Position numbers and translations under genes: made by a program
In this document: piece by piece, positions 36,088 to 44,656 of the stretch
Layout: each line of letters starts with the position of its first letter
Numbering within the stretch: position 1 is the stretch's first letter
The notes under the pieces: generated by a model
Told to the model about the DNA's origin: nothing
The model's input: only the letters and a program-made list of their open reading frames with translations
The model's database searches: none
Assembly (NCBI RefSeq): GCF_009177065.1
Contig: NZ_WEZF01000007.1
Coordinates: 124,001-188,000 of the forward strand
Direction of reading: 5' to 3'
Length of the DNA: 64,000 bases
From: Tautonia marina
GTDB lineage: Bacteria > Planctomycetota > Planctomycetia > Isosphaerales > Isosphaeraceae

Positions 36088-37479
36088 ATGCGCGTACTGC
36101 CTCGGATTCGATCGGCCTCGGCAATGGTCGCGGCCTTGCTTCTCGTGACCGCGGCCGAATCGGCCGACGACCCCGACCCGGCCGTTTCTCCAGGGGCCGC
36201 AAGAGTCCATGCCGAGGCGATCCTGATCGATGGCCATAACGACCTGCCCTGGCGGCTTCGAGGCGACGGCGACGTGGGCTTCGATCGGCTCGACATCGGC
36301 CGACGGCTCGACTCGGGTCATACCGACATCCCTCGCCTGCGTGAAGGGGGAGTCGATGCACAGTTCTGGTCGGTCTACATTCCGAGCGAGCAGCCAAACC
36401 CATCGCAAACGGTCTTGCAACAGATCGACATCGTCTACCGAATGATCGAACGCTACCCCGACGCGTTTGAACTCGCCCGGACGGCGGACGATGTGGAGCG
36501 GATTGTGGCCTCGGGGCGGATAGCTTCGTTGCTCGGGATCGAAGGGGGAGTTGCGATCGAGGAAGACCTTTCCCTCTTGCGAAACTTCGCCCGGCTCGGG
36601 GTTCGTTACATGACCCTGACGCACAATTCCAGCCTCTCCTGGGCCGACGCGGCCACCGATGAGCCGATTAGCGGCGGCCTCTCCGAGTTTGGCGAGCGGG
36701 TCGTCCGTGAGATGAACCGTCTGGGGATGCTGGTCGATATCTCGCATGTCTCCGAGGCAACGATGGACGATTGCCTCCGCGTCTCGGCCGCGCCGATCAT
36801 CGCCAGTCACTCCAGCGCTTACGCCATCGCCCCCCACCCGAGGAATGTCCCCGACACGATCCTGCGACGGATCCCTGAGAATGGCGGTGTGATCATGGTC
36901 AACTTCTACCCCGGCTTCCTCGTGCCGAACGCCTCGGAGCGTCTGGCTGAGGCACGATCGCGGTTCCGTAACGCATTCCCGGACGATGACGACGCCTATC
37001 GGAACGCGTTCCGCGAGTGGCTCGACGAGCACGAGGACGAACTGCGCGGTGATGTGGGACTCGTGGCCGACCACATTGACCATATTGTCAAGGTCGCCGG
37101 GATCGACCATGTGGGCATCGGCGGCGACTACGACGGCATCAACCGCGTCCCGATCGGCCTGGAAGACGTTTCCACCTACCCGAAGCTGACCGAGGAACTC
37201 CTGCGCAGGGGATATTCGGCCGAAGACGTTGGCAAAATTCTCGGTGGCAATGCCCTCCGAGCCCTTCGTGACGCCGAGATCGTGGCCGATCGGCTGCGGA
37301 AGGAAACCTCGCCCGACGTCCAGCAGCCGGAACACCGACGGCAGACGGATCGATCAAGGCGATCCGCGACCATCTGTTCGTTGTGGCTCGTTGAATCTGG
37401 CCCCTCACCCGGCCTGGCGGCCACCCTCTCCCCCAGGGGGGGGAGAGGGTTGGGAGCAGTACGATCGGGCGGTCAATGA
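36088..37479 (+). CDS. Membrane dipeptidase (peptidase family M19)
   Basis: A 463-residue secreted zinc dipeptidase; a signal peptide (SAMVAALLLVTAAESA) covers residues 1-26. Family landmarks: the metal pair IDGHNDLPW, the bridging Glu in GIEGG, VRYMTLTHNSSLSWADAA, the His in VDISHVSE, IASHSSAYA with the RNVPD element, and the Asp in HVGIGGDYDG. The last normal family part ends near residue 410 (ALRALRDAEIVADRLRKE). The remaining 50 residues look like read-through: they include ATLSPRGGRGLG, coded by a G/C-rich hairpin element at 37399-37455. The enzyme may turn over peptides of the periplasm. Start at 36088 gives the signal peptide. Confidence 0.9.
   Translation: MRVLPRIRSASAMVAALLLVTAAESADDPDPAVSPGAARVHAEAILIDGHNDLPWRLRGDGDVGFDRLDIGRRLDSGHTDIPRLREGGVDAQFWSVYIPSEQPNPSQTVLQQIDIVYRMIERYPDAFELARTADDVERIVASGRIASLLGIEGGVAIEEDLSLLRNFARLGVRYMTLTHNSSLSWADAATDEPISGGLSEFGERVVREMNRLGMLVDISHVSEATMDDCLRVSAAPIIASHSSAYAIAPHPRNVPDTILRRIPENGGVIMVNFYPGFLVPNASERLAEARSRFRNAFPDDDDAYRNAFREWLDEHEDELRGDVGLVADHIDHIVKVAGIDHVGIGGDYDGINRVPIGLEDVSTYPKLTEELLRRGYSAEDVGKILGGNALRALRDAEIVADRLRKETSPDVQQPEHRRQTDRSRRSATICSLWLVESGPSPGLAATLSPRGGRGLGAVRSGGQ
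37399..37455. repeat. REP-like G/C-rich hairpin inside the dipeptidase 3' end
   Basis: CCCCTCACCCGGCCTGGCGG at 37401-37420 is followed by CCCTCTCCCCC (37424-37434) and GGGGGAGAGGG (37439-37449), an 11-bp stem. The CCCTCACCC...CCCTCTCCCC...GGGGAGAGGG pattern is widespread as an interspersed element in many bacterial genomes; only one copy is seen here. It overlaps the C-terminal codons of the dipeptidase and could also end transcription. Confidence 0.5.
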
Positions 37480-37512
37480 TCACCCGATCGTCGAGGCGGG
37501 ATCGGGGAGTAA

Positions 37513-38880
37513 TCAAAGGGTCTTGAGATACTCGATGACGGCCCGACGTTCGCTGGGGCTGAGCCCATCGCCGAAGGTGTGCCCCTGATTGCCAAGGCCG
37601 TAGCGGGATGCGTCGAAAATGGAGCGGTCCTGGTCGCGGTTGGCCGCTTCGGGAGAGACGGGATCGAGAACTTCGACGCGCCAGCCCACGCGATCGGTGT
37701 CGTAGTGCTTGAAATCGGTCGAGGGCGGACGTCGGAAGCGATCGGGACGGGAGGAGGAGTCGAGCAGGTGGTCCAGGGTCGGAACCGACCCGTTGTGCAA
37801 ATAAGGGGCAGTCGCCCAGACGCCTTCGAGCGGAGGGGCCTGGTAGCCCGTCATGACCTCATCGACGGGAGATTCCTCGCCGAACCATGTCGAGTTGTAG
37901 TGCGAAACCAGGAGGTCGGAGGGGGCGAGGGCGCGGGCCGGATCGGTGCCGATGCGATCGAGTTCGATGATCAGGTTCGGGTAGGAAGGCTCATCGCCGT
38001 ACGAGCCGTGGCACTTGGCGCATTGGTTCTGAAAGATTGAGCGGCCTCTCGAGGCCAGTTCGGAATCAATCGGGAAGGGATATTCTGGGGCCTCGATGCT
38101 ATTGAGATAGGCCAGGATGTCGGCGAAAGTCGGCTCGAGTTCCTCGAACTGCTCGCGAGTCTTCTCGCCGAGCATGAACTGCATGTTCGACCGGACCGAT
38201 CGGGCATCGGTGCGGCCGTCGTAGTAGGTCGTGTCCTTGTACTTGATGTTCCACCAGGCGGGCACGTCGGTTTCGGGGAACTTCGAGCCGTGGAGAACCG
38301 GAAACAGCCGCCGCGAGAGGTCGGGCTTGCGCAGACTGATCAGGACGGCGGCCATCTGCCCGGCGTTGACCGCCCCTCGCACCGTATTGACGGTGAAGCC
38401 GGTGAAGAAGATCGGCCGCCCGTCAGCTTGAAAGAAGTCCTGGTACAGACCAATCATGTCAAGCTGAGAATTTCCCAGGCCCACAAAGCTCTGGCCGCCG
38501 ATTGATCCGCCGTGGCAGACCAGGCAATCGACCTGCAACCCCTGGCGGCCGGTGCTCGGGTCGGTCGAACGCTTCAAGCCCATCGGCAGGTTGTCATTGG
38601 GGAAGGGGGCCGGGTGAAGTCCGTAGCGCCGAGCAAACGCCAGAGCATAGCCTTCGGGGTCGGCTTCGGGATCGGGGGCGTCCTCTCCCCAAAGCTCAGC
38701 GACCTTCTCGTAAATCTCGAGACTCCATTCGGGCTTTAAAAAACTCCGGGAGGTCAACGCCTGTCGGCCTCGATCGACCGCAGAAGGTTTGTCCGCGTCG
38801 GAGTCTGCATGGGCAAACGGAGAGCCGAGGACGACCCACAGCGAAAAAACGCCCACTTTAGAAAGGGTCCGAAGATTCAC
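37513..38880 (-). CDS. Secreted diheme c-type cytochrome
   Basis: A 455-residue periplasmic protein with a signal peptide to about residue 26 (VGVFSLWVVLGSPFAHADS). Two CxxCH motifs: CLVCH near residue 118 (VDCLVCHGGSIGG) and CAKCH near 285 (NQCAKCHGSYGDEPSYP). The second domain shows features of the cytochrome c peroxidase/MauG-like superfamily: APPLEGVWATAPYLHNGSVPTLDHLLDS. The start is a GTG at 38880 with AAGGA 8 nt upstream. It may act as an electron carrier or peroxidase; I see no partner gene next to it. It converges with the dipeptidase gene (33 bp). Confidence 0.85.
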   Translation of the reverse strand: MNLRTLSKVGVFSLWVVLGSPFAHADSDADKPSAVDRGRQALTSRSFLKPEWSLEIYEKVAELWGEDAPDPEADPEGYALAFARRYGLHPAPFPNDNLPMGLKRSTDPSTGRQGLQVDCLVCHGGSIGGQSFVGLGNSQLDMIGLYQDFFQADGRPIFFTGFTVNTVRGAVNAGQMAAVLISLRKPDLSRRLFPVLHGSKFPETDVPAWWNIKYKDTTYYDGRTDARSVRSNMQFMLGEKTREQFEELEPTFADILAYLNSIEAPEYPFPIDSELASRGRSIFQNQCAKCHGSYGDEPSYPNLIIELDRIGTDPARALAPSDLLVSHYNSTWFGEESPVDEVMTGYQAPPLEGVWATAPYLHNGSVPTLDHLLDSSSRPDRFRRPPSTDFKHYDTDRVGWRVEVLDPVSPEAANRDQDRSIFDASRYGLGNQGHTFGDGLSPSERRAVIEYLKTL

Positions 38881-39320
38881 AGGTGTGTTCCTTCTCTCTA
38901 GCCGAGCGGAGATTCTGTTCTATAACCCTTATAGACACCCCCGGGACCGGCGGAAATAGCTGCCGAAAACCGGAGTGGGTTCTCGAAGTTGCCTCGATTG
39001 AGCGATTGTTGTACAATCGGTCCACCCTGCCATCCGGTCACAAGAAGCGGTCAAACCTGCAGCATCGCTTTTGCCGATGGTAATGAGGTCTTGCAAACTC
39101 TTCTGTGTTATTGGTCTCAACCTTGCACCAATGACACGGCTCCCTCGATTCTCCCCCCTGTGGTGGTCAACAACGGGATGATCCGCTCGACTGCTGGTTC
39201 GGTGTCGAAGCTGATCCGAACGCCCTCCTGACTGCCTGCCTTCCCCTCAGCGCCGAAACCTCTCGGGCTGACGACGACAAGCCTTCCCGCCTCCCCCCTG
39301 CTTGAATGAGGAACGATCCC
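38881..39320. other. Divergent intergenic region between diheme cytochrome and HlyD-type gene
   Basis: About 440 bp without a supported gene, AT-richer in its first half than the flanks. It has two small inverted repeats: TCTATA/TATAGA (38919-38935) and CGATTGT/ACAATCG (39003-39019). No RNA gene recognised; the second half shows nothing. Confidence 0.6.
39003..39019. promoter_or_regulatory. Operator-like inverted repeat
   Basis: CGATTGT (39003-39009), spacer TGT, ACAATCG (39013-39019): an exact 7-bp inverted repeat with 3-nt spacing, the size of a typical dimeric repressor site. It lies 123 bp before the cytochrome start and about 300 bp before the HlyD-type start. The cognate protein is unknown. 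Confidence 0.35.
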
Positions 39321-40829
39321 ATGAAAACCCGAACGTCGAAGCGAGGACTCTCCTGGCTCGCCGCAACGCTGGTGATGGCCGGCGCAGCCGCGAGTGCGGC
39401 GGTCCTGCTCCCCTCGGCCTCCTGGTCGAGCGACGCTCGGGCGATCCCTGAAGGGATCACCCGGGTCCCCGTGGTACGCAAGGACCTCTCGGTGACCGTG
39501 GTCGCCAACGGCGAGTTGAATAGCTCGGAAAATACCCTGATTGAATGCGAGTTGGAGCGATTCAGTGAGCGAAACGCTGGGGGAAGCCGTATCTCCACCA
39601 GTGGACGATCCGTTCTCACCGAAGTTGTTCCCGAAGGCTCGGTGGTAAAGAAGGGGGATGTGCTCTGCCGGATTGATGGATCTGAGTACGAGGAGTTGAT
39701 CCGCCAGAAGGAGATCGAGGTCCAAAAGTCGGCCGCAGAGCTGCAACAAGTTGAATTGGACCTGCAAACCGCTCAGATCTCGCTGACAGAGTATGTCGAC
39801 GGCCTTCGGGTTCAGGAGATTCAAGACTACGAGGGTCAGGTCAAGCTTGCGGAAGCACAATTCAAACGGCAGCAAGACCGGCTCGCCTGGTCAGAGAAAA
39901 TGTTGCCTCTTGGGTACATCTCTCAATCCCGTCACGAGCAAGAGAAGCAACTCTTTCTGAGCGACCAGATCGCCCTGGACCGGGTTCGGATGGCCTATGC
40001 GAACTATCTGAAATACACCGTTCCCAAAATGACGCAGACGCTGGAAACCCAGATCGATCGACGGCTTTCGACCGCTGTTTACTATCGTCGGCGACACGAG
40101 CGACAACTGGAACGGCTTGCTCAATACAAAGAACAACTTGCCAATTGCACCATTCGAGCTCCCCACGACGGATATGTCATCTACGCGACGGATCGCGATC
40201 GATCTGAGCCACTGGCACCCGGTGTGGAAGTTCACCGGAACATGGACCTCTTCCTCCTGCCGAATCTCGATGCGATGCAAGTCGAGGTCATGCTGAATGA
40301 AACGATCGTCGAGCGTGTTCGGAAGGACATGCCGGCTTCGGTTCGGGTCACTGCATTCCCGGATGTGCAATTGCCGGGGCGGGTGATCAAGGTGGAGCGA
40401 CTGCCGGTTACCACTCGGCTCAGCCGTATCAAGGACGACGTGAAGGATTACAAGGCGATCATCGAGGTCGCCTCCATGCCCGGCATCATGCCCAAGATGG
40501 AAGCCGAGGTGGAGATCGAAACCGATCGCCGTGATGATGCTCTTGTCGTTCCGGCCGAGGCACTTGCCTTCGACAAGGGAAATTCCTTCTGCTACGTGGC
40601 CAGCCCCAATGGGTTGGAGCGACGATCCGTCGAGGTGCGTCCCGGAACGATCGACATGCTTCAAATTACTGGCGGACTGGACGAAGGGGAAGAGGTGGTG
40701 CTCAATCCGACCCAGCTTGATCTGGAGGATTTGATCATCGAGTCACGCAATCCGGAACCGCTCGTGACGACCGATCCAAAGGATATCAGCGAATCGCACG
40801 CAGCTCTGGGATCCGGACCTCTGTACTGA
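39321..40829 (+). CDS. HlyD-family efflux adaptor-like protein (orphan)
   Basis: A 502-residue membrane-fusion-type protein with an N-terminal signal-anchor (LSWLAATLVMAGAAASAAVLL, about 9-30). The lipoyl halves are seen in LTEVVPEGSVVKKGDVLCRID and LANCTIRAPHDGYVIYAT, with a long coiled hairpin between them (about 125-270, for example KEIEVQKSAAELQQVELDLQTAQ). The beta-barrel follows (VEVMLNETIVERVRKDMPASVRVTAFP). The AcrA-like ending is a KVERLPVTT strand and VVLNPTQL. No ABC or RND gene adjoins it. The start at 39321 has GAGGA 9 nt upstream. Possible partner elsewhere in the genome. Confidence 0.85.
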   Translation: MKTRTSKRGLSWLAATLVMAGAAASAAVLLPSASWSSDARAIPEGITRVPVVRKDLSVTVVANGELNSSENTLIECELERFSERNAGGSRISTSGRSVLTEVVPEGSVVKKGDVLCRIDGSEYEELIRQKEIEVQKSAAELQQVELDLQTAQISLTEYVDGLRVQEIQDYEGQVKLAEAQFKRQQDRLAWSEKMLPLGYISQSRHEQEKQLFLSDQIALDRVRMAYANYLKYTVPKMTQTLETQIDRRLSTAVYYRRRHERQLERLAQYKEQLANCTIRAPHDGYVIYATDRDRSEPLAPGVEVHRNMDLFLLPNLDAMQVEVMLNETIVERVRKDMPASVRVTAFPDVQLPGRVIKVERLPVTTRLSRIKDDVKDYKAIIEVASMPGIMPKMEAEVEIETDRRDDALVVPAEALAFDKGNSFCYVASPNGLERRSVEVRPGTIDMLQITGGLDEGEEVVLNPTQLDLEDLIIESRNPEPLVTTDPKDISESHAALGSGPLY

Positions 40830-40992
40830 CCGGCGCAATCCAACATCGATCCGGGTCGGGCTGGCTCATGATCGTCCGGCCCGGAAACCGATGGGAAGGA
40901 TCGAGCCGCGGCGCGTGCCGGAACGGGTCGGCGCCCGCACTCGAGCCGCGACGATCCGACGCCGGCCTTCCCTCGTTCTCTGGGTTCTTTCG

Positions 40993-41532
40993 ATGCCCTC
41001 GAAACGCGCCGCCTCGCGGAATTCCGCGTCCACCGCTTCCGTGTCGTCGACCCAGGGCACAGCATCTCCAGTACTTAACGCGACCCTGGTACTGCTCGCG
41101 ATCGGCTATGGCCTGATGTTGCTGGTCGATCGTCACGAACTTTCCTGGCCACCCCGCGAGTTGCTCGCGAGCCTCTCAACGCTTGCAGGCTGTCTGGCAA
41201 TGGTTGGTCCGTTCCTCCTCTGGCGCCGAGGCTTGGAGGACGGGACGGTTGGTGAATTGACCTGGATCGTTGGAGGCCTGCTGCTCTGGGCGTTCGATGT
41301 CTCGGCGCTCATTCAGGGGAACGTGCGAGAACTCGACTGGGCTGCCCCGATCGGCCCAGAGATCCTGGGTCCCATCATCCTCTCCGTGATGATCGGGGGT
41401 TGGCGAACGGGTCGGCTCGCCTGGAGCTGGACCTGGACAAGCGTGACGGGCTGGTTGCTCGGTTTGATTTGGATCGGCATTTGGATCGTGTCCATGATCC
41501 CGCAGCGAACCAACCCATTCAATCTGTCGTAA
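40993..41532 (+). CDS. Hypothetical four-helix membrane protein
   Basis: A 179-residue protein with about four hydrophobic helices: LNATLVLLAIGYGLMLLV (about 28-45), LLASLSTLAGCLAMVGPFLLW (about 57-77), LTWIVGGLLLWAFDVSALI (about 88-106) and SVTGWLLGLIWIGIWIVSMI (about 150-170). The N-terminal 25 residues are polar (Ser/Thr/Ala). I do not recognise a family. I start at the ATG at 40993; an upstream in-frame extension is Arg-rich and unlikely. It lies 164 bp after the HlyD-type gene and 220 bp before the DUF4190-like gene, on the same strand. Confidence 0.65.
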   Translation: MPSKRAASRNSASTASVSSTQGTASPVLNATLVLLAIGYGLMLLVDRHELSWPPRELLASLSTLAGCLAMVGPFLLWRRGLEDGTVGELTWIVGGLLLWAFDVSALIQGNVRELDWAAPIGPEILGPIILSVMIGGWRTGRLAWSWTWTSVTGWLLGLIWIGIWIVSMIPQRTNPFNLS

Positions 41533-41739
41533 CAGCCACGGAACGCTCGCGGAGGGTACGGGACGAGTTTCCAGCGCTTGACGCAATCATGATTCGGCGA
41601 TTAGCTTGGTTAATCAGCTCACCTGACTGATCGCGCGAATTAGAATGAGTTCCGTGATCCGTGTTCGTTCTTCTTCTTCGTTGCTTTATCGGCCCGCCCT
41701 CGCACCCGGCCCGCCCCTCGGGCAGGCGATCGCATTCGC

Positions 41740-41744
41740 AGGAG
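41740..41744 (+). promoter_or_regulatory. Ribosome-binding site that fixes a GTG start
   Basis: AGGAG followed by 8 nt and GTG at 41753. An upstream in-frame ATG at 41645 overlaps a TAGAAT promoter-like hexamer (41641-41646) and has no such site, so the GTG is preferred. Confidence 0.6.
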
Positions 41745-41752
41745 CCCTCGAC

Positions 41753-42547
41753 GTGGCCACCGAACCGCAAGCCGCTTCCTCGACGGCCCCATCGTGGTCC
41801 GACTCACCCATTGAGAACGAGTTGCCCACGTACCGGGCAATCAGCAGTTGGGCTGTTGCCAGCCTTGTACTCGGAATGATTTCGCTGGTGAGCTTCGCCA
41901 GCCTGAGCTTCGTGATCGCCTCGGTCGCCGCCATTGGCTGCGGCGCAGCCGCCCAACGGGCAATTCGGCGCTATCCCGATCTTGTCACGGGAACCGGATT
42001 GGCGAATCTCGGCATTACCCTGGGGCTGGTTTCCGGACTCGCTGCTCCGACGCTCTCCGCCGTGCAGCACTCGATCATTTCTCGGCAGGCCCGCGAGTAT
42101 TCCACTCAGCTGGTCGCGGCTCTGGAATCCAAGGGAATGGCCGATGCGTATTGGTTAGGCCAGCATCCTGAGATTCGAGCACAGATGACTCCTCAGGGTT
42201 TGATGACTGACATCGAGAACACTCCCGAGCAGGAGATGGCCGGCCCAGACACTCGGCTCTCGACCTTCCGCACCATCAGTCAGCGACTGGCGAGCGGCGA
42301 TCAGCATATCCACTTTGACGAGATCGAAGGTCGAGGCTTTTCGGGAACCACACCGTTCGCCTACGTCCGTGTCATGCTCGACGGCCCAGAAAGCGAAGAG
42401 TTTCCAGCCGTCCAGTACGCCCTGTTCCGTGTCGAGGGAGCGGATTTTGAGGGCCAACGCCAATGGTACATCAAGGACATTGTGTTCCCTTACGAAGCCG
42501 GTACCCGAGCGAATGTCGTCGAGTCCGCTCACGGTCACGAACATTGA
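41753..42547 (+). CDS. DUF4190-like membrane protein, planctomycete type
   Basis: A 264-residue protein with two adjacent hydrophobic helices at about 32-82 (SWAVASLVLGMISLVSFASLSFVIASVAAIGCGAAA) and a third near 95-115 (GLANLGITLGLVSGLAA); the arrangement, with AIRRYPDLVTGTGLANLG after it, fits DUF4190-like proteins, with a glycine-rich turn. The 140-residue C-terminal part is soluble and ends HGHEH. I start at GTG 41753 on the strength of its ribosome-binding site. Function is unknown. It ends 110 bp before convergent queD, with a hairpin between them. Confidence 0.65.
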   Translation: MATEPQAASSTAPSWSDSPIENELPTYRAISSWAVASLVLGMISLVSFASLSFVIASVAAIGCGAAAQRAIRRYPDLVTGTGLANLGITLGLVSGLAAPTLSAVQHSIISRQAREYSTQLVAALESKGMADAYWLGQHPEIRAQMTPQGLMTDIENTPEQEMAGPDTRLSTFRTISQRLASGDQHIHFDEIEGRGFSGTTPFAYVRVMLDGPESEEFPAVQYALFRVEGADFEGQRQWYIKDIVFPYEAGTRANVVESAHGHEH

Positions 42548-42622
42548 TCATTGATCGTTGCTCGACGCCGGAGAGCTGGGCAATTTTCTTGAGCTGAGAT
42601 CATCTCGACGGATGAGCTGCTC

Positions 42623-42649
42623 GGGCCGCCTTCGCAAGGAAGGCGGCCC
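42623..42649. terminator. Bidirectional terminator between convergent genes
   Basis: GGGCCGCCTT (42623-42632) and AAGGCGGCCC (42640-42649) form an exact 10-bp stem with loop CGCAAGG, followed on the plus strand by CGTTTGCGTTT. It lies between the DUF4190-like gene and queD, whose stop is 9 bp away. Confidence 0.75.
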
Positions 42650-42657
42650 GTTTGCGT

Positions 42658-43059
42658 TTAATCGCCATAAGTGGCGTGACAACGGGGGGTCTCCCAGAGG
42701 GTCACCTCGACCACTGGCAATCCGGCTTCCTTTGCCTTGTCAAAGATCAGCCGGGCGATGTTTTCGGCCGTCGGGTTGTCGTCCATGACAAAGAACCGTT
42801 CACCTCGCTCATGAAGCACTGGGACGATGGGATCGTCTCGGTGAAGGAGCATCGTGTGATCGAGGTGATCGTCAATCCAGCGCTGAACATGCTGCTTGAT
42901 GTCGCTGAAATCGACGAGCATTCCTCGATGGTCGAGCGTCTCCGATTCCAGGATGATCACGGCCTTGCCGTTATGACCATGGAGATGGCGGCACTTGCCC
43001 TCGTAATTGAGCAAGCGGTGGCCGTAGCAAAAGTCGATTTCTCGGGCAACGCGATACAT
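42658..43059 (-). CDS. queD: 6-carboxy-5,6,7,8-tetrahydropterin synthase / 6-pyruvoyl-tetrahydropterin synthase family (QueD-like)
   Basis: A 133-residue cytoplasmic zinc enzyme that converts dihydroneopterin triphosphate to a 6-substituted tetrahydropterin, the second step toward queuosine in QueD. The zinc histidines are His14, His27 and His29, and Cys23 forms the CxxxHGH motif (CRHLHGH) typical of QueD. NPTAEN (residues 95-100) and the Glu123-containing strand VEVTLWETP complete the fold. Its small size fits. The upstream leader has GGGAGGG 10 nt from the ATG. QueC, QueE and QueF genes are not in the window. It follows a DUF1501 gene by 100 bp, in the same direction. Confidence 0.92.
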   Translation of the reverse strand: MYRVAREIDFCYGHRLLNYEGKCRHLHGHNGKAVIILESETLDHRGMLVDFSDIKQHVQRWIDDHLDHTMLLHRDDPIVPVLHERGERFFVMDDNPTAENIARLIFDKAKEAGLPVVEVTLWETPRCHATYGD

Positions 43060-43159
43060 GGACTTCGTCCCTCCCTTGATGGGGGGATTCTAGGCCGAGG
43101 CTCCTCCTCTCGGCAAGGATTAGGCGAAGATCGATTCCTCGTTCACACGTGAGGTCCGA

Positions 43160-44626
43160 TCAGCCCAATCGGCCGGACAGAGCGGCAGACGTGTCGATCA
43201 GGTCACGAACAACGTGCCCATGCACATCGGTCAAACGCTGGTCTCGTCCACCGTGGCGGAAGGACAGTTGCTCATGGTCGAGCCCAAGTTGGTGGAGGAC
43301 CGTGGCGTGAATGTCGTGGATCGTCAGCGGGTGCTCGACCACTCGGTTGCCGAAGTCATCCGTCTGGCCAAAGGCAAACCCGCCCCGGAAACCGCCACCT
43401 GCCAGGAAGATCGAGTAGCCATCCACGTGATGATCGCGTCCTGCTCGCTCGGAAATGGCCGGGGTATGCGGGGTTCGTCCCATCTCACCGGCCCAGACGA
43501 CGATCGTCGAATCGAGTAACCCTCGGCGTTTCAAGTCAACGATCAACGCCGCAATCGGCTGATCAGAGATCAACGCATTCTCGGTGTGGTACTTCTTAAG
43601 TTCGCCATGCTGATCCCAGGGTGAATTGTTCGGATGAGTCAGCGGGCAGGTGATCTCGACGAACCGCACGCCTCGCTCGACAAGCCGACGGGCCCGGAGG
43701 CATTGCAAGGCGTAAAACCGCTGGTGGTCGTCCGGTCGATCCAGCCCGTAAAGCCGCCGGGTTTCCTCCGATTCTCCCGAGACGTCGGCCACTTCGGGGA
43801 CCGAGGTCTGCATCCGAAACGCGGTTTCGTAGTTCATGATCGCCGATTCAATCACGTCGCCATCCGTCGAGAGACGGGCGAAGGTGTCATCTTGCTCGGC
43901 GAGCAAATCGAGCTTGCGGCGCTGGATGGGAACCGGATCGCTCGGTTCGATCCCATCCACGGGGACGCCGCGAGATCGGATCATCGTTGCTCCATGAGAG
44001 GCCGGCAAATAGGCCGGGGCGAAATTCTCGAAACCGCCATTCGGAATCCAGTCATTATTCAGAAGCACATAACCTGGTAAGTCGGAGCGTTCCGAGGCCA
44101 GACCATAAGAAACCCAAGAGCCGAAACTCGGAGCCTGACCCGTGACTCGCCCGGTGTGCAAGAGAAGACTCTGCTGGCCGTGCAATGGTTGCTCGCCTTC
44201 GAGCGATCGGACCACGCACAGCTCGTCGGCACATTCGGCGAGGTAGGGTAGCAGATCACTGACCCACAAGCCCGCTTCGCCGCGCCGCCGGAATCGCCAC
44301 GGGCTTCCCATCCAGACACGCGACGCAGCCGATTGCGACTTCTTTGAAACGGCTTGCTCGCCAATCGCCTGCCCTTGATAACGGGCCAGCGCGGGCTTCA
44401 GGTCAAAGGTATCGACGTGGCTCGGGCCACCGTCCATGAAACAAAAGATAACGCTCCGTGCCCTGGCCGTTGAGCCGGTGTCTCCTCCCTGCGATTGTTC
44501 GGAGAGCAGTCCCGAGAGGGCCAGCATGCCGAATCCGCACGACGAGGTCCGCAGCCAATCGCGTCGGCTCGGCAAGGGAAGACGAGACGCAAGGTCCTGG
44601 GATTCCCGTCGTCCTCGGATAGTCAT
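43160..44626 (-). CDS. DUF1501 family protein (sulfatase-like), first pair
   Basis: A 488-residue exported protein. The N-terminus SRRDWLRTSSCGFGMLALSGLL is a Tat-type signal (RRDWL). DUF1501 has an alkaline-phosphatase/sulfatase-like fold: FCFMDGGPSHVDTFDLKP (metal site near residue 65), the block EMGRTPHTP near 395 and GRDHHVDGYSIFLAGGGFRGGFAFG after it; the HDIHATVLHQLGLDHEQL ending is usual. Its gene starts 31 bp after the stop of the PSD1 gene that precedes it, the common planctomycete pairing. Role in polymer or sulfated-glycan breakdown is a standing hypothesis, not a proven one. Confidence 0.92.
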   Translation of the reverse strand: MTIRGRRESQDLASRLPLPSRRDWLRTSSCGFGMLALSGLLSEQSQGGDTGSTARARSVIFCFMDGGPSHVDTFDLKPALARYQGQAIGEQAVSKKSQSAASRVWMGSPWRFRRRGEAGLWVSDLLPYLAECADELCVVRSLEGEQPLHGQQSLLLHTGRVTGQAPSFGSWVSYGLASERSDLPGYVLLNNDWIPNGGFENFAPAYLPASHGATMIRSRGVPVDGIEPSDPVPIQRRKLDLLAEQDDTFARLSTDGDVIESAIMNYETAFRMQTSVPEVADVSGESEETRRLYGLDRPDDHQRFYALQCLRARRLVERGVRFVEITCPLTHPNNSPWDQHGELKKYHTENALISDQPIAALIVDLKRRGLLDSTIVVWAGEMGRTPHTPAISERAGRDHHVDGYSIFLAGGGFRGGFAFGQTDDFGNRVVEHPLTIHDIHATVLHQLGLDHEQLSFRHGGRDQRLTDVHGHVVRDLIDTSAALSGRLG

Positions 44627-44656
44627 GGCAAGGGTCTCGGCTCGGGTCGCGACGGG

